A DNA stretch of 64,000 nucleotides, taken from contig NZ_CP033972.1 of assembly GCF_003855095.1 (NCBI RefSeq), positions 2,604,001 through 2,668,000 on the forward strand, written 5' to 3'. A program made the translations under genes and the position numbers. This stretch comes from Gordonia insulae (GTDB taxonomy: Bacteria > Actinomycetota > Actinomycetes > Mycobacteriales > Mycobacteriaceae). Shown here in pieces: positions 25,779-35,690 of this stretch. How positions within the stretch are numbered: position 1 is the stretch's first letter; each line of letters begins with the position of its first letter. The notes under the pieces are model-generated. The model made no database searches. It was not told where the DNA came from and saw only the letters and a program-made list of their open reading frames with translations.

Positions 25779-26632
25779 TGGCCGCGACCTACTACCCCAC
25801 CGGACTGCGGCCGCTCGTCCGGACATTCGACGTCGTCCTCGATGTCATCCTGCGCATCGGGCACCTCGCCCTGTTCGCCGCTCGGGCACTCGTGTCGATC
25901 CCGATCGCCCTGCGGCACTACCGAAAAGAGTGCCTGCGCATCATCTCCGACGTGACGTGGGGAAACGGCTCGATCGTCGTCGGTGGCGGGACAGCGGGCG
26001 TGATCATCGTCCTCGGTGCCGCAGCGGGCGCGATCGTCGGGATCGAAGGGTACAACGCACTCCATCTTCTCGGCATGGAGCCGGCGACCGGCATGGTCGC
26101 CTCGACCGCAACCACGCGCGAGCTGGCGCCGATCATGGCGTCGCTGGCCTTCGCCGCACAGGCCGGCTGCCGGTTCACCGCGCAGCTCGGGGCGATGCGG
26201 ATCTCCGAGGAGATCGATGCCCTCGAAGCCCTTGCCATCCGGCCGATCCCCTATCTCGTGTCCACCCGGCTGTTCGCCTCGATCGTCGCGGTCATCCCGC
26301 TCTATCTGGTGTGCCTGGCGGTCAACTATCTCTCCGTGCAGCTGGTCGTCGGACTGACCGGAGGTCTGTCCGGCGGCACCTACCAGCACTACTTCGAGCT
26401 GGTCCTCAACCCCACCGACATCGCGTACTCGCTCACCAAGGCGGTCATCTTCGTGATGATCACGACCTCCATCCAGTGCTACTACGGCTTCTACGCCCAT
26501 GGCGGGCCGCAGGGTGTCGGCACCGCATCGGGCCACGCGATGCGAGCGAGCATATCGGTCATGATCGTCGCCAATCTGCTTCTCACCGTTGCATTCTGGG
26601 GTGTCGGCAGCGGAGCCAGGCTCAGCGGATGA
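25778..26632 (+). CDS. YrbEB, Mce-transporter permease (MlaE family)
   Basis: This 284-residue second permease overlaps yrbEA by one base (TGATG). It has five to six membrane helices and the MlaE loop MRISEEIDALEALAIRPIPYLV. YrbEA and YrbEB form the membrane channel of the Mce lipid importer. Its end overlaps mceA by 4 bp (ATGA). Confidence 0.94.
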   Translation: MAATYYPTGLRPLVRTFDVVLDVILRIGHLALFAARALVSIPIALRHYRKECLRIISDVTWGNGSIVVGGGTAGVIIVLGAAAGAIVGIEGYNALHLLGMEPATGMVASTATTRELAPIMASLAFAAQAGCRFTAQLGAMRISEEIDALEALAIRPIPYLVSTRLFASIVAVIPLYLVCLAVNYLSVQLVVGLTGGLSGGTYQHYFELVLNPTDIAYSLTKAVIFVMITTSIQCYYGFYAHGGPQGVGTASGHAMRASISVMIVANLLLTVAFWGVGSGARLSG

Positions 26633-27981
26633 GATCGCCGAGCATCTACGACGCCGGACCGCACGGGTTGTCCAACCGACAACTCCTCATCAGCGGTGTC
26701 GTGGCGATCGTCCTGATCGCCCTCGTCCTCACCGGGATCGCGCTGAAGTCCGGTGGCACCTTCAGCCCCACGGTCCCGGTCACCGCCGCCCTCGCCGACG
26801 TCGGCGACGGTCTGCCGGTCAACTCCGATGTGAAGTTCCGCGGCGTGATCGTCGGCACCGTCACCGGCGTGCAACCCGCCACGACAGGGGCGGTGAACAC
26901 CGTCGACATCGCGATCGCCCCGGACCGTGCACCGGAGATCCCCCGCACGGTGACCGCGCGTGTGGTTCCCAGCAACGTGTTCGCGGTGTCCTCGGTCCAG
27001 TTGATCGACAACGGTTCCGCCGCACCGATCGGCGCCGGGGATGTGATCGCCCAGGACGCCGCGGCCTCGACCGTGCAATTCCAGACGGCGCTGTCCAAAC
27101 TCCGGGAGATCGTCTCCGCCACCGCACGCACCGGCAGCGATCGCACCGTCGGGATGCTCGCCGCGGTCGCCACCGCGACCGACCGTCGGGGCACCGACAT
27201 CGCCGACGCCGGAGCACAACTCGATCGGATCGTGCGTGAGATGGACGGCGTGCTGCAGCCGGACGGCGGACCGTCCACCGTGAGCTCGCTGAGCACCGCG
27301 GTCACCGGATTACGCCGCTCCGCACCCGACCTGCTCGACGCGCTGCACAGCTCGGTCCGGCCGCTACAGACCGTGGCACGCGAATCCGGCGCGCTGTCCG
27401 ATCTGCTCGGCGCCGGGATCACCACCACCGCACGGGTGAACACGGCATTGGAGCGGAACTCCGACCAGATCATCCGGATCACCACCCAGGCCGCGCCGGT
27501 CGTGTCGGTGGTGGCCGCGGGCAGTTCGTCGTTCACGTCGATCGTGACCAACATTCGGGTCATCTCGGACAAGTGGTTCACCGAGTTCTGGCCCGCGGGC
27601 CAGCAGAACGCAACCGGAAAGTTCCTGTTCCAGGTCACCCCGCACAAGCTCTACACCCGCGCCGACTGTCCCCGTTACGGAAAGCTGAAGGGCCCCAGCT
27701 GCACCACCGCGCCGGCCTCGGTGTCCCCGCCTGTGCTGAAGGGCAACGCACGCAAGGGACTCACACCCGGATACCGGACCGCGAGCATGGGCGGGAACGT
27801 CGGTTCGGTCGGCAGCGCAGACGAACAGCAGACGCTCGGCAAGCTCGTCGGCGGCGGCCCGAACAGCGCCACGACGTTCCTGCTGGGCCCCATCGCCCGC
27901 GGCTCGTCCATCGACGTCTCGCCCGCGGGCCAGGCGTCGTCCCCCGCCGACGCGGACCGACGAGCAACGGGAGGGTCATGA
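26629..27981 (+). CDS. MceA-family substrate-channel protein
   Basis: This 450-residue protein has one N-terminal membrane helix (about residues 20-42), an MlaD/MCE beta-barrel domain (about 48-130, with VNSDVKFRGVIVGTVTGV), then a long helical domain and a C-terminal tail with paired cysteines (RADCPRYGKLKGPSC). MCE proteins form a hexameric tube across the cell envelope. Starts and stops overlap by 4 bp on both sides. Confidence 0.93.
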   Translation: MRSPSIYDAGPHGLSNRQLLISGVVAIVLIALVLTGIALKSGGTFSPTVPVTAALADVGDGLPVNSDVKFRGVIVGTVTGVQPATTGAVNTVDIAIAPDRAPEIPRTVTARVVPSNVFAVSSVQLIDNGSAAPIGAGDVIAQDAAASTVQFQTALSKLREIVSATARTGSDRTVGMLAAVATATDRRGTDIADAGAQLDRIVREMDGVLQPDGGPSTVSSLSTAVTGLRRSAPDLLDALHSSVRPLQTVARESGALSDLLGAGITTTARVNTALERNSDQIIRITTQAAPVVSVVAAGSSSFTSIVTNIRVISDKWFTEFWPAGQQNATGKFLFQVTPHKLYTRADCPRYGKLKGPSCTTAPASVSPPVLKGNARKGLTPGYRTASMGGNVGSVGSADEQQTLGKLVGGGPNSATTFLLGPIARGSSIDVSPAGQASSPADADRRATGGS

Positions 27982-29012
27982 GCATCCGGAAGCCACTCTT
28001 CGGATTGATCCTGTTCCTGCTCATCGCAGTCGCGCTGACGTCGACGGTCGTCGTGACACTCCAGCGCGACGTCGACGAGGACACCAGGCACTACAGCGCG
28101 ATCTTCACCGACGTCACCGGACTCAAGGCAGGTGACGACGTCCGCATGGCCGGAATCCGCGTCGGTCGCGTGGACGCCATCGCCCTCGACGGCACCCTCG
28201 CACGCGTGAGGTTCCGGGCGGACTCCGACCAGGTCGTCGACACGACCACGAAGGCGTCGATCGTGTATCAGAACATCGTCGGCCAGCGCTATGTCGGACT
28301 GTCGCGCACCGACGGTCGACAACCTGCCGCGCTCGCGGGAGGTGAGATCCCGCTCGACCACACGGAGCCGTCCTTCGACATCTCCGGCCTGCTGAACGGT
28401 TTCGAACCACTGTTCAGCGTCCTCGATCCGAAGCAGGTCGACAACGTCACCGAGGCCCTGATCCGCGGCCTGCAGGGCGATTCGAGCTCGGTGGCGACGC
28501 TCATCGCGCAGACCTCGACGTTGGCGGAGTCCATCGCGGGACCCGATCAGGTACTCGGTCAGGTCATCGACAACCTCTCCCGTGTCATCGGCACCCTCGC
28601 CGCGCAACGCGGGAATGTGGACACCGTCATCGTGAGCGCTCGCGACATCTTCGAGAAGATGTCCGCGCAACGAGACTCCTTCATCGATTCGCTGGACAAG
28701 ACCGCACAGGTGGCCGACCGAGCCTCTGCACTGGCTCAGGAGGCACTCCCCGAGGCACGCCAGATGCTCTCGCGCGAACCGGGTTTCCTCGGTCATTTCC
28801 TCGCGAACAAGGATGAGTTCGCCTACCTCGGATTCAACCTGCCGCCACTGCTGAAAGGACTGGCCCGCGCCACCCAATCGGGTGCGTACATCGACACGTA
28901 CCTGTGCAACTTCAACGCGACACTGGTCCCCGCACTGAGCACCGTGATCCCGTCGATCGTCGCGCACGCGACGCCCGTTGGCCATGCCACCCAGTCCCCG
29001 ATCTGCAGGTGA
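27978..29012 (+). CDS. MceB-family substrate-channel protein
   Basis: This 344-residue protein has GGGAGG just before the overlapping ATGA start. A membrane helix (about residues 6-28) is followed by the MCE domain with TGLKAGDDVRMAGIRVGRVDAI and the family continuation VDTTTKASIVYQNIVGQRYVGLS. The C-terminal helical region ends in a short cysteine-containing tail (YLCNFN, PICR). Confidence 0.93.
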   Translation: MSIRKPLFGLILFLLIAVALTSTVVVTLQRDVDEDTRHYSAIFTDVTGLKAGDDVRMAGIRVGRVDAIALDGTLARVRFRADSDQVVDTTTKASIVYQNIVGQRYVGLSRTDGRQPAALAGGEIPLDHTEPSFDISGLLNGFEPLFSVLDPKQVDNVTEALIRGLQGDSSSVATLIAQTSTLAESIAGPDQVLGQVIDNLSRVIGTLAAQRGNVDTVIVSARDIFEKMSAQRDSFIDSLDKTAQVADRASALAQEALPEARQMLSREPGFLGHFLANKDEFAYLGFNLPPLLKGLARATQSGAYIDTYLCNFNATLVPALSTVIPSIVAHATPVGHATQSPICR

Positions 29013-29016
29013 ACCG

Positions 29017-30066
29017 ATGAGGACCATCGCATCACGCCTGCGCACCTCGATGTCGAGGCCCATCGAGAACTGGAACAAGGTCATCATCGGCGTGGTGGCA
29101 CTGGCCACCATCGTCGTGGTGGCCCTCGGCCTGATCCAGTTCAGCTCGTCCGGCATCGGAAAGCACACGGTGCGTGCCCAATTCGCGCAGGCGGCCGGCG
29201 TCTCCGCCGGGGACTCGGTCAGTGTCGCCGGGGTGCCGGTGGGTACGGTCACCGACACCGAACTCGACCGCACACAGGTGATCGTCACGATGGAGGTGGG
29301 TGAGGACGTCGCGCTGGGCCCGGACACGCGCGCGTCGATCAAACTCACGACGTTGCTCGGGTCGCGGTACATCGAGTTGTCCCCGGCCGGCAACGGGTCC
29401 CTGCCCGACGACGTGATCACTCTGACGCACACCGCCGTTCCGTACGACCTGCAGCAGGTGATGCAGAACGCGACCACGACATTCGAACAGGTCGACGCCG
29501 CCCAGATCGGCCGATCGATGACGACGCTGTCCCGGCAACTCGACGGGACACCGCAATTGATCCCGCAAGTCCTCACCAATGTGACGACCCTGTCGGCCGT
29601 CCTGGCCGACCGGCGAGATCAGATCGGGTCCCTGTTGACCAGCACCCAGAAACTCACCGCGGTGATCCGACGACAACAGGACGGTCTCGGACAGCTGATG
29701 ACACAGGGGCGAGAAATGCTGCGCGCATTGCTGACCCGCAAGATCATGATCGATCGTCTGCTCGACGCCACGACCGTGCTGGCGACCCAACTCCGTCGGA
29801 TCGTGGTCGACGACCGCGCCGGTCTCGACCGGCTGGTCACCAACCTCGACGGCCTGTTGGACAGCCTGCGCCGCAACGACGCGTTGCTGCGGAACACCCT
29901 GGAGGTCCTGCCGATCCCGGTGCGCAACTTCGCCAACGCCACGGGCACGGGCAACGAGACCGACTTCTCCGCGCCGGCCGGGCCGCTCATCGATTCCTGG
30001 ATGTGCGCGATATCGAAGCAGGCCGACCTCGCCCACCTGCCGCCCTACTTCAAGGACTGCCGATGA
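29017..30066 (+). CDS. MceC-family substrate-channel protein
   Basis: This 349-residue protein starts 4 bases after the mceB stop. It has a membrane helix (about residues 23-44), the MCE domain GVSAGDSVSVAGVPVGTVTDTEL and a helical extension with LLGSRYIELSP. The last residues (MCAISKQADLAHLPPYFKDC) again carry paired cysteines, as in the other Mce proteins of this operon. Confidence 0.93.
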   Translation: MRTIASRLRTSMSRPIENWNKVIIGVVALATIVVVALGLIQFSSSGIGKHTVRAQFAQAAGVSAGDSVSVAGVPVGTVTDTELDRTQVIVTMEVGEDVALGPDTRASIKLTTLLGSRYIELSPAGNGSLPDDVITLTHTAVPYDLQQVMQNATTTFEQVDAAQIGRSMTTLSRQLDGTPQLIPQVLTNVTTLSAVLADRRDQIGSLLTSTQKLTAVIRRQQDGLGQLMTQGREMLRALLTRKIMIDRLLDATTVLATQLRRIVVDDRAGLDRLVTNLDGLLDSLRRNDALLRNTLEVLPIPVRNFANATGTGNETDFSAPAGPLIDSWMCAISKQADLAHLPPYFKDCR

Positions 30067-31166
30067 CCCGCGGACTGATCGTCAAGTTGATGCTGGTCGT
30101 CGTGTCGGTGCTCCTGGTCCTGGGCGCCGCCCGATCGTGTTCCGACGACGACCACACCATCACCGTCACCGCCGCGTTCGACAACGCCGCCGGCCTGTAT
30201 CAGGGCAACGCCGTCGCCGTCCTCGGGATGTCCGTCGGCAAGGTCACCCGGATCACCCCCCGTGCCGGATTCGTCGAGGTCGAGATGCAGATCGACGCGG
30301 ACACCCCGGTGCCGGCGGATGCATCCGCGGTCACCGTGTCGACATCGGTGCTGACCGATCGTCACGTCGAACTGACCCCGCCTTACGCGGGCGGCCCACG
30401 CATGTCCGACGGGACCAGGCTGGGACCGGATCGGACACGCACGCCGGTCGAGGTCGACCGGATGCTGGCCATGGCCGACAAGATGGCGGTCGAGCTCCGC
30501 GGCGACAGCCGGGGCGCCGGGCCGGTCGGCGACCTGCTCAACGTCGGCGCCGCGATGACCGCGGGCAACGGTGCCGACATCCGTTCTGCGCTGGGCGCGC
30601 TGTCCCGTGCGCTCGCACTCGGCTCCGACGGCGGCGCGCAGACCCGCAACGCGATCACCGACGTCGTCGACGACATGTCCGTGCTCTCGGACACGGCCGC
30701 TCGCAACGACGCGACGATCCGCGAGTTCGGCTCGTCCATCCAACAGATGTCCGACCTTTTCGCCGACCAGAACATCGGCTGGGGCACCACCGGCGCGAAG
30801 ATCAACGCGGTCCTCGGGGAGGCCACCGACCTGATGCAGCAGCGTCGCCGCGATGTCGCGAGCACCGTCTCCGGCGCGCAGACCGTCACCCGCGCGCTCG
30901 CCGACTACCGGCGTTCACTGTCAGAGTTCCTCGACGTGGCTCCCCTGGTGATGGACAACGCCTACAACACGATCGACCAGCGCGCCGGAATCGCGCGGGT
31001 CCACGCGCAGCTCGAGAAGGTCTTCTTCGACGGCCAGTTGCTCAAGGAGGTGTGCAACGTCCTGGGCATGCGTCAACTCGGTTGTGCCACCGGCACCCTG
31101 CGCGACTTCGGACCCGACTTCGGCATGACCGGGATGCTCGAGGCGATGGCGGGGCAAGGGCGGTGA
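30063..31166 (+). CDS. MceD-family substrate-channel protein
   Basis: This 367-residue protein overlaps mceC by 4 bp. The N-terminal hydrophobic helix (residues 5-22) ends in GAARSCSD, which is a membrane anchor and not a clear lipobox. The MCE domain (about 32-110) contains AGLYQGNAVAVLGMSVGKVTRI. The rest is helical. Its TGA overlaps the GTG of mceE. Confidence 0.93.
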   Translation: MTRGLIVKLMLVVVSVLLVLGAARSCSDDDHTITVTAAFDNAAGLYQGNAVAVLGMSVGKVTRITPRAGFVEVEMQIDADTPVPADASAVTVSTSVLTDRHVELTPPYAGGPRMSDGTRLGPDRTRTPVEVDRMLAMADKMAVELRGDSRGAGPVGDLLNVGAAMTAGNGADIRSALGALSRALALGSDGGAQTRNAITDVVDDMSVLSDTAARNDATIREFGSSIQQMSDLFADQNIGWGTTGAKINAVLGEATDLMQQRRRDVASTVSGAQTVTRALADYRRSLSEFLDVAPLVMDNAYNTIDQRAGIARVHAQLEKVFFDGQLLKEVCNVLGMRQLGCATGTLRDFGPDFGMTGMLEAMAGQGR

Positions 31167-32311
31167 GGGCAGTGGCGGTGATGGCAGCGGCGCCGAGGAC
31201 AACCGTGCCGGCGCGTCTGGCGACGGCGCGACTGGTGGCGATCGTGGCCGTCGCTCTCCTGCTCGCCGGATGTGGCGTCGGCCTGTCCGATCTCCCGCTA
31301 CCGAAGAAGGGCAGCGAATCCGGCAATACCTACACGCTCCGTGCGGAATTCGCCAACGCGTTGAACCTTCCCCAAGAGGCCAAGGTCAAACTCAACGGCG
31401 CGGACGTCGGTTCGGTGCAGAGCATGAGCGTGCGTGATTATGTCGCCGTCGTCTCGATGCACGTTCAGGACGACGTGAGGCTGCCGGTAGGCACACGGGC
31501 CGAACTGCGGTCGGCCACCCCACTCGGCGACGTCTTCGTCGCATTGCAGCCGCCGCGCGAACCCGACGCCGCCACCGGCGATCTCGCCGACGGCGACACG
31601 ATCGCCCTGAAGGACACCGGAGCGGCGACCACCGTCGAGGAGATCCTGTCCACCTCGGCTCTCCTGGTCAACGGTGGCGTCCTCCGCGATCTGACGACCA
31701 TCATCAACGGCCTGGGTCGCACCGTCGGCGATCGCGGCGACGAGCTCTCCGAGCTCATCGCGCGGTCGACCCGGCTGATCTCATCGCTGTCGGCACGTTC
31801 CGGGGACATCCGCAATGCTCTCCGGCAGACCGACGCCCTGGTCTCGACCGTATCCGCGCAGGAGAAGTCGGTCAGTGAGTCACTGGCAGCCGCCGGACCG
31901 GCGCTCGACGTCATCGCCTCGAATTCGGACCAGATCATCACGCTGGTGAACCAGGTGGGACAGATCAGCACCCAATTGTCCCGGTACCCGTCGATCGCCA
32001 CCGGCAAGACACAGCACCTGGTCGCGAATCTCAACACCTTGTCCAAGGGCCTCAACGACGCCGCAACGGCGCCCGGTGCCGACCTCACCAAGATGAACGC
32101 GCTGCTCGCGCCGGTCATCAAGATCACCAATTCCACTGCCGCGCACGTCGATGCGGACCTCGAAGACCTCTCGATCGGCGCGCTGCCCGACCCGCGCCAC
32201 CGTGCCGACCCGGGAGCCCGACTACCGGACCTCACCGATGTCGGCAATGTCGTCGGGACGATCACCTACACGCTGGAGCGACTGCGCAAGAAGCTGGAGC
32301 CGCCGCGATGA
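31163..32311 (+). CDS. MceE-family lipoprotein (LprN-like)
   Basis: This 382-residue protein starts at a GTG that overlaps the mceD stop (GTGA). The signal sequence ends in a lipobox LLLAGC with Cys37 as the lipidation site, the expected feature of MceE/LprN proteins. The MCE domain contains NLPQEAKVKLNGADVGSVQSM and TPLGDVFVALQPP. Confidence 0.93.
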   Translation: MRAVAVMAAAPRTTVPARLATARLVAIVAVALLLAGCGVGLSDLPLPKKGSESGNTYTLRAEFANALNLPQEAKVKLNGADVGSVQSMSVRDYVAVVSMHVQDDVRLPVGTRAELRSATPLGDVFVALQPPREPDAATGDLADGDTIALKDTGAATTVEEILSTSALLVNGGVLRDLTTIINGLGRTVGDRGDELSELIARSTRLISSLSARSGDIRNALRQTDALVSTVSAQEKSVSESLAAAGPALDVIASNSDQIITLVNQVGQISTQLSRYPSIATGKTQHLVANLNTLSKGLNDAATAPGADLTKMNALLAPVIKITNSTAAHVDADLEDLSIGALPDPRHRADPGARLPDLTDVGNVVGTITYTLERLRKKLEPPR

Positions 32312-33597
32312 CGTCGACGACCCCTTCGCCCGGTCTTCTCACCGGCTTCGTGGAACTGCCGGCACGCGGACTCGTGACGGCGACCCGCCGCGCCCGTGCC
32401 CATCGGCTCGGGCTCTCCGCCGTCGGACTCCTGTGCATTCTGATCCTCGGGATCGGCTACCTCGTCTTCGGTGTCTTCCACAGTTCGCCCACGGCGGCGC
32501 CGATGCTGGTGCGGGTGCAACTCGCCGAGTCCGGAGGTCTGCTCGCCGGACAGAACGTCACGCTGCGCGGCGTCCCGGTCGGGCGCGTGCGACAAGTCGA
32601 CCTCACTCGTGGCGGCGTCGTCGCGGTGGCCGAGATCGACCCGAGCGTCCGCATCCCGATCCGGGGGGATGTCCGGGTGGCCGGTCTGTCACTCGCCGGC
32701 GAGCAGTACCTCGATTTCCGGCCGTCGACGTCGACCGGCCCCTACCTGCGCGACGGCACCGTCATCTCGCCCGACCAGACGACGACCCCCATCCCGCTTG
32801 CGAATCTGCTCGACGACATGAGTGGGATGCTCGATCAGATCGACCCCGGCAAGCTCCGCACGATCACCCACGAGCTCGGCGTGTCATCCCAGGGGTCCGC
32901 GAGACTGGCCGACATCATCGACGGCGGAACGTTCCTCATCTCCACCCTCGATTCGGTTCTCCCGCAGACGGTCAGTCTGCTCAAGACCAGCCGAACGGTG
33001 CTGACGACCCTCGGCCAGGGTGCGCCCGCGCTCACCGAGACGTCGAAGGATCTGCGACATCTGATGGCCGGTGCGGCCAGAAAGCAGGACGGGTACCGCA
33101 CTCTGGTGAACCGGGCACCCGACGCGTTGCGGGCGACCGACGCGATCATCGCCGACAACGCTCCGACCATGGTGCAACTGCTGGGCAACCTCGCCACCGT
33201 GACCCAGATGGCCTATCTGCGGGTGCCCGCGCTCAACGAGTTCTTCTTCCCCGAGTTCCGCGACGGGTCGACGCTCGGCGCGCTGACCACCATCATGCGC
33301 GACGGCGGGATCTGGGCGGCGGTGAACATTTACCCGCGCAACGCCTGTGACTACGGACTGCCGCGGCTGCCACCCACGCAACCCGACTTCCCGGAGCCCT
33401 ACCTGTACACATTCTGCGACAACCCGGACCCATCGGTACTGATCCGCGGCGCCCGTAATGCACCACGGCCACCGGGCGACGACACGGCCGGGCCGCCACC
33501 CGGTGCGGCACCGGATGCTCGCACCAGCCCGGCACCGACCGGCCCGCAATCGATCCCGCTGCCCTTCGCCGGACCGGCACTGCCCTCCACGCCCTGA
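32308..33597 (+). CDS. MceF-family substrate-channel protein
   Basis: This 429-residue protein overlaps mceE by 4 bp. It has a cytosolic N-terminal stretch, a membrane helix (about residues 36-58), the MCE domain (GGLLAGQNVTLRGVPVGRVRQV) and a proline-rich C-terminal tail of about 50 residues. It closes the MceA-F set, so the operon encodes a full six-protein channel. Confidence 0.93.
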   Translation: MTSTTPSPGLLTGFVELPARGLVTATRRARAHRLGLSAVGLLCILILGIGYLVFGVFHSSPTAAPMLVRVQLAESGGLLAGQNVTLRGVPVGRVRQVDLTRGGVVAVAEIDPSVRIPIRGDVRVAGLSLAGEQYLDFRPSTSTGPYLRDGTVISPDQTTTPIPLANLLDDMSGMLDQIDPGKLRTITHELGVSSQGSARLADIIDGGTFLISTLDSVLPQTVSLLKTSRTVLTTLGQGAPALTETSKDLRHLMAGAARKQDGYRTLVNRAPDALRATDAIIADNAPTMVQLLGNLATVTQMAYLRVPALNEFFFPEFRDGSTLGALTTIMRDGGIWAAVNIYPRNACDYGLPRLPPTQPDFPEPYLYTFCDNPDPSVLIRGARNAPRPPGDDTAGPPPGAAPDARTSPAPTGPQSIPLPFAGPALPSTP

Positions 33598-33626
33598 CCC
33601 AACGACGACGATCGAAAGGACAACTC

Positions 33627-34406
33627 GTGAACACCACCACGCCCACGACACCGCACAAGGCCTCGGCCGTGCGCCCGCCGTCCGCACGATCCACCGGCAA
33701 ACGAATCGCCGGGATCAGCCCGGCGCCCCGCCGCCGCAACCCCTCCGACCACACCGAGAACACCGAGAACGAGAACAACGCTCCCCTGGCCGCTCGGGCC
33801 GAGGAGAGCACCACGGCCACCACCGTCGCCGAGGCTCCTACCGACGACGGGTCGTCCGACACCGGACACCGGGAAGCCACCGATGCACCCCGGCGACTCT
33901 CCCGGGTCCGCACGACGCTCACGGGTCGTCGCGCCCGGAAGATCCTCGCGGCGATCGTCGTGGTCGTGGCGATCGCCGGTGTCGGGGCAGCGAGCTGGTT
34001 CGGGTGGGAATGGAAGCAGGCGCGAGACGTCGAGCATGCCGCTGTCGCCGCGCAATCGGTCGCCGAGGACTACGCGGTCTCGCTGACCAGCGTCAGCGCC
34101 GACAGTGTGGACAAGGACTTCGCCACCGTGCTCGGCGGTGCCACCGGCGATTTCAAGGCCATGTACGCGAAGTCGAGTGCCCAACTGCGCCAGTTGCTCG
34201 TCGACAACAAGGCGCAGGCGCAGGGCAAGGTCATCGCATCGGGCATCCAGTCGGCGAGCCCCACGAAGGTCGTCGTCCTGCTGTTCATCGATCAGACCGT
34301 GCGCAACGCGTCCACGCCGGAGCCGCGTATCGACCGCAGCCGGGTGGTGATGACGATGGACCTGATCGGCGATCGGTGGCTCGCGTCCAAGGTCGACCTG
34401 CCCTGA
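33627..34406 (+). CDS. Mce-associated membrane protein (Mam)
   Basis: This 259-residue protein starts at a GTG after AAAGGA. It has a charged, probably disordered N-terminus (about 100 residues), one membrane helix (about 109-130) and a conserved extracytoplasmic domain with AAQSVAEDYAVSLTS and DFATVLGGATGDFKAMYAKSS-type sequence. Such proteins follow mce operons and help to stabilise the complex. Confidence 0.88.
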   Translation: MNTTTPTTPHKASAVRPPSARSTGKRIAGISPAPRRRNPSDHTENTENENNAPLAARAEESTTATTVAEAPTDDGSSDTGHREATDAPRRLSRVRTTLTGRRARKILAAIVVVVAIAGVGAASWFGWEWKQARDVEHAAVAAQSVAEDYAVSLTSVSADSVDKDFATVLGGATGDFKAMYAKSSAQLRQLLVDNKAQAQGKVIASGIQSASPTKVVVLLFIDQTVRNASTPEPRIDRSRVVMTMDLIGDRWLASKVDLP

Positions 34407-34506
34407 CGCGGCGAGGTCGGGATGCGCGTCGTCGATGATCCCGCAGTCCGGATTCCCGGACCCGGTAGATTGACACCGACCACGTACCGGGCTTCGGAGG
34501 CAACAA

Positions 34507-34920
34507 GTGAACACAGCGACGACCTTCCGTCGGCCGGCCATCGCCGCAGCGCTGGCCGCGGCCGCGATGACAGCCGTCGTGGGCTGCGCGGTCGATGGCA
34601 CTCCCACCGCCGCTCCGGGAGGCGCGCCGATCACGACCACGAGCACCCCGGACTATTCGACGCCGGAGAGCTACCCGACCACGACCAGCACCGAGGCACC
34701 GACCATCGATGCCCCTCCGCCACCGGACGCCCAGACGATCACCTGTCGTGACTACAACACCCGCGACGACTCCACCCAGGTGGCGATAGTCAAGGCCAAC
34801 GGGGTCACCAAGAATCCCTTTCTGGTCGCCACCCTCGTCTCGATCCTGTGCCGACAGCGCCCGGACGACACCGTGAACTTCGTCGTCAACAGCATGAAAG
34901 ACGAGATAATCCACAACTGA
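34507..34920 (+). CDS. Small putative lipoprotein after the mce operon
   Basis: This 137-residue protein has a signal peptide with lipobox AVVGC (Cys27) and a Pro/Thr/Ser-rich linker. A small folded domain of about 55 residues follows, with two cysteines (TITCRDY and SILCRQR) that could form a disulfide. GGAGG lies 7 bases before the GTG. A TAGATT at 34466-34471 may give it its own promoter. No family was recognised. Confidence 0.72.
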   Translation: MNTATTFRRPAIAAALAAAAMTAVVGCAVDGTPTAAPGGAPITTTSTPDYSTPESYPTTTSTEAPTIDAPPPPDAQTITCRDYNTRDDSTQVAIVKANGVTKNPFLVATLVSILCRQRPDDTVNFVVNSMKDEIIHN

Positions 34921-34973
34921 ACCCCGCTGCGCACAACCGTCGACAACCCGGCGCGCCCCTTTACGCTGAGACC

Positions 34974-35462
34974 ATGAGTTCAGAGGCCATATCGCACACC
35001 GGTACGACCACCGCGCAGTACGCCGAACTGATCGATTCCGCACGCGCCCTCGTTGCTGGCGAGTCCGACCTCGTGGCGAACGCCGCGAATCTGTCGGCGC
35101 TCGTGTATCACGCACTGCCACAGCTCAACTGGGTTGGGTTCTATCTCTTCGACGGCACCGAGTTGGTGGTCGGACCGTTCCAGGGGCAACCCGCGTGCGT
35201 GCGCATCCCGCTCGACCGTGGGGTCTGCGGGGCGGCCGCGCGGACCCGCACCACTCAGCGGATCGCCGACGTCCACGCCGTCCCCGACCACATCGCCTGC
35301 GATGCGGCGAGCCGCTCGGAACTGGTGGTCCCACTGATCCGCGATGAGGAGCTGATCGGGGTCTTCGATCTCGACAGCCCGGTCACCGATCGGTTCACCG
35401 AGGACGACCAGCACGGACTCGAGACGATCGCCCGGATTCTCGTCGAATCCCTTGCCGCTTAA
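34974..35462 (+). CDS. msrC: Free methionine-(R)-sulfoxide reductase (GAF domain)
   Basis: This 162-residue GAF-domain enzyme reduces free Met-R-sulfoxide. All three family cysteines are present: Cys75 (QPACVRIP), Cys85 (GVCGAAA) and Cys109 (HIACDAASRSE). They sit at a constant offset of nine from the E. coli residues Cys84, Cys94 and Cys118. A TACGCT at 34962-34967 ends 6 bases before the ATG and there is no ribosome-binding site, so the mRNA is probably leaderless. Confidence 0.92.
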   Translation: MSSEAISHTGTTTAQYAELIDSARALVAGESDLVANAANLSALVYHALPQLNWVGFYLFDGTELVVGPFQGQPACVRIPLDRGVCGAAARTRTTQRIADVHAVPDHIACDAASRSELVVPLIRDEELIGVFDLDSPVTDRFTEDDQHGLETIARILVESLAA

Positions 35463-35482
35463 CGCTGACCGAGCTGTGCCCT

Positions 35483-35670
35483 ACCGCTGATCGAGTAGCA
35501 CCCGAGGCGCCAGCCGAGGGCGCGTATCGAGATCACCGCCCCCGAGGCGCCAGCCCAGGATTCCCGACCGCTGATCGAGTAGCACCCGAGGCGCCAGCCC
35601 AGGGTTCCCGACCGCTGATCGAGTAGCACCCGAGGCGCCAGCCGAGGGCGCGTATCGAGATCACCGCCCC
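35483..35670 (+). repeat. Interspersed intergenic repeat cluster between msrC and cysQ
   Basis: The 228-bp gap holds no gene. It contains three copies of a unit with CTGATCGAGTAGCACCCGAG followed by GCGCCAGCC, starting near 35483, 35568 and 35612, and two copies of a unit with GCGCGTATCGAGATCACCGC. An extra truncated CCCGAGGCGCCAGCC lies near 35541. The units resemble dispersed intergenic elements common in Gordonia and relatives. They may act as bidirectional terminators between the converging genes. Confidence 0.75.
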
Positions 35671-35690
35671 CACCACTCACCCGGGCCAGA

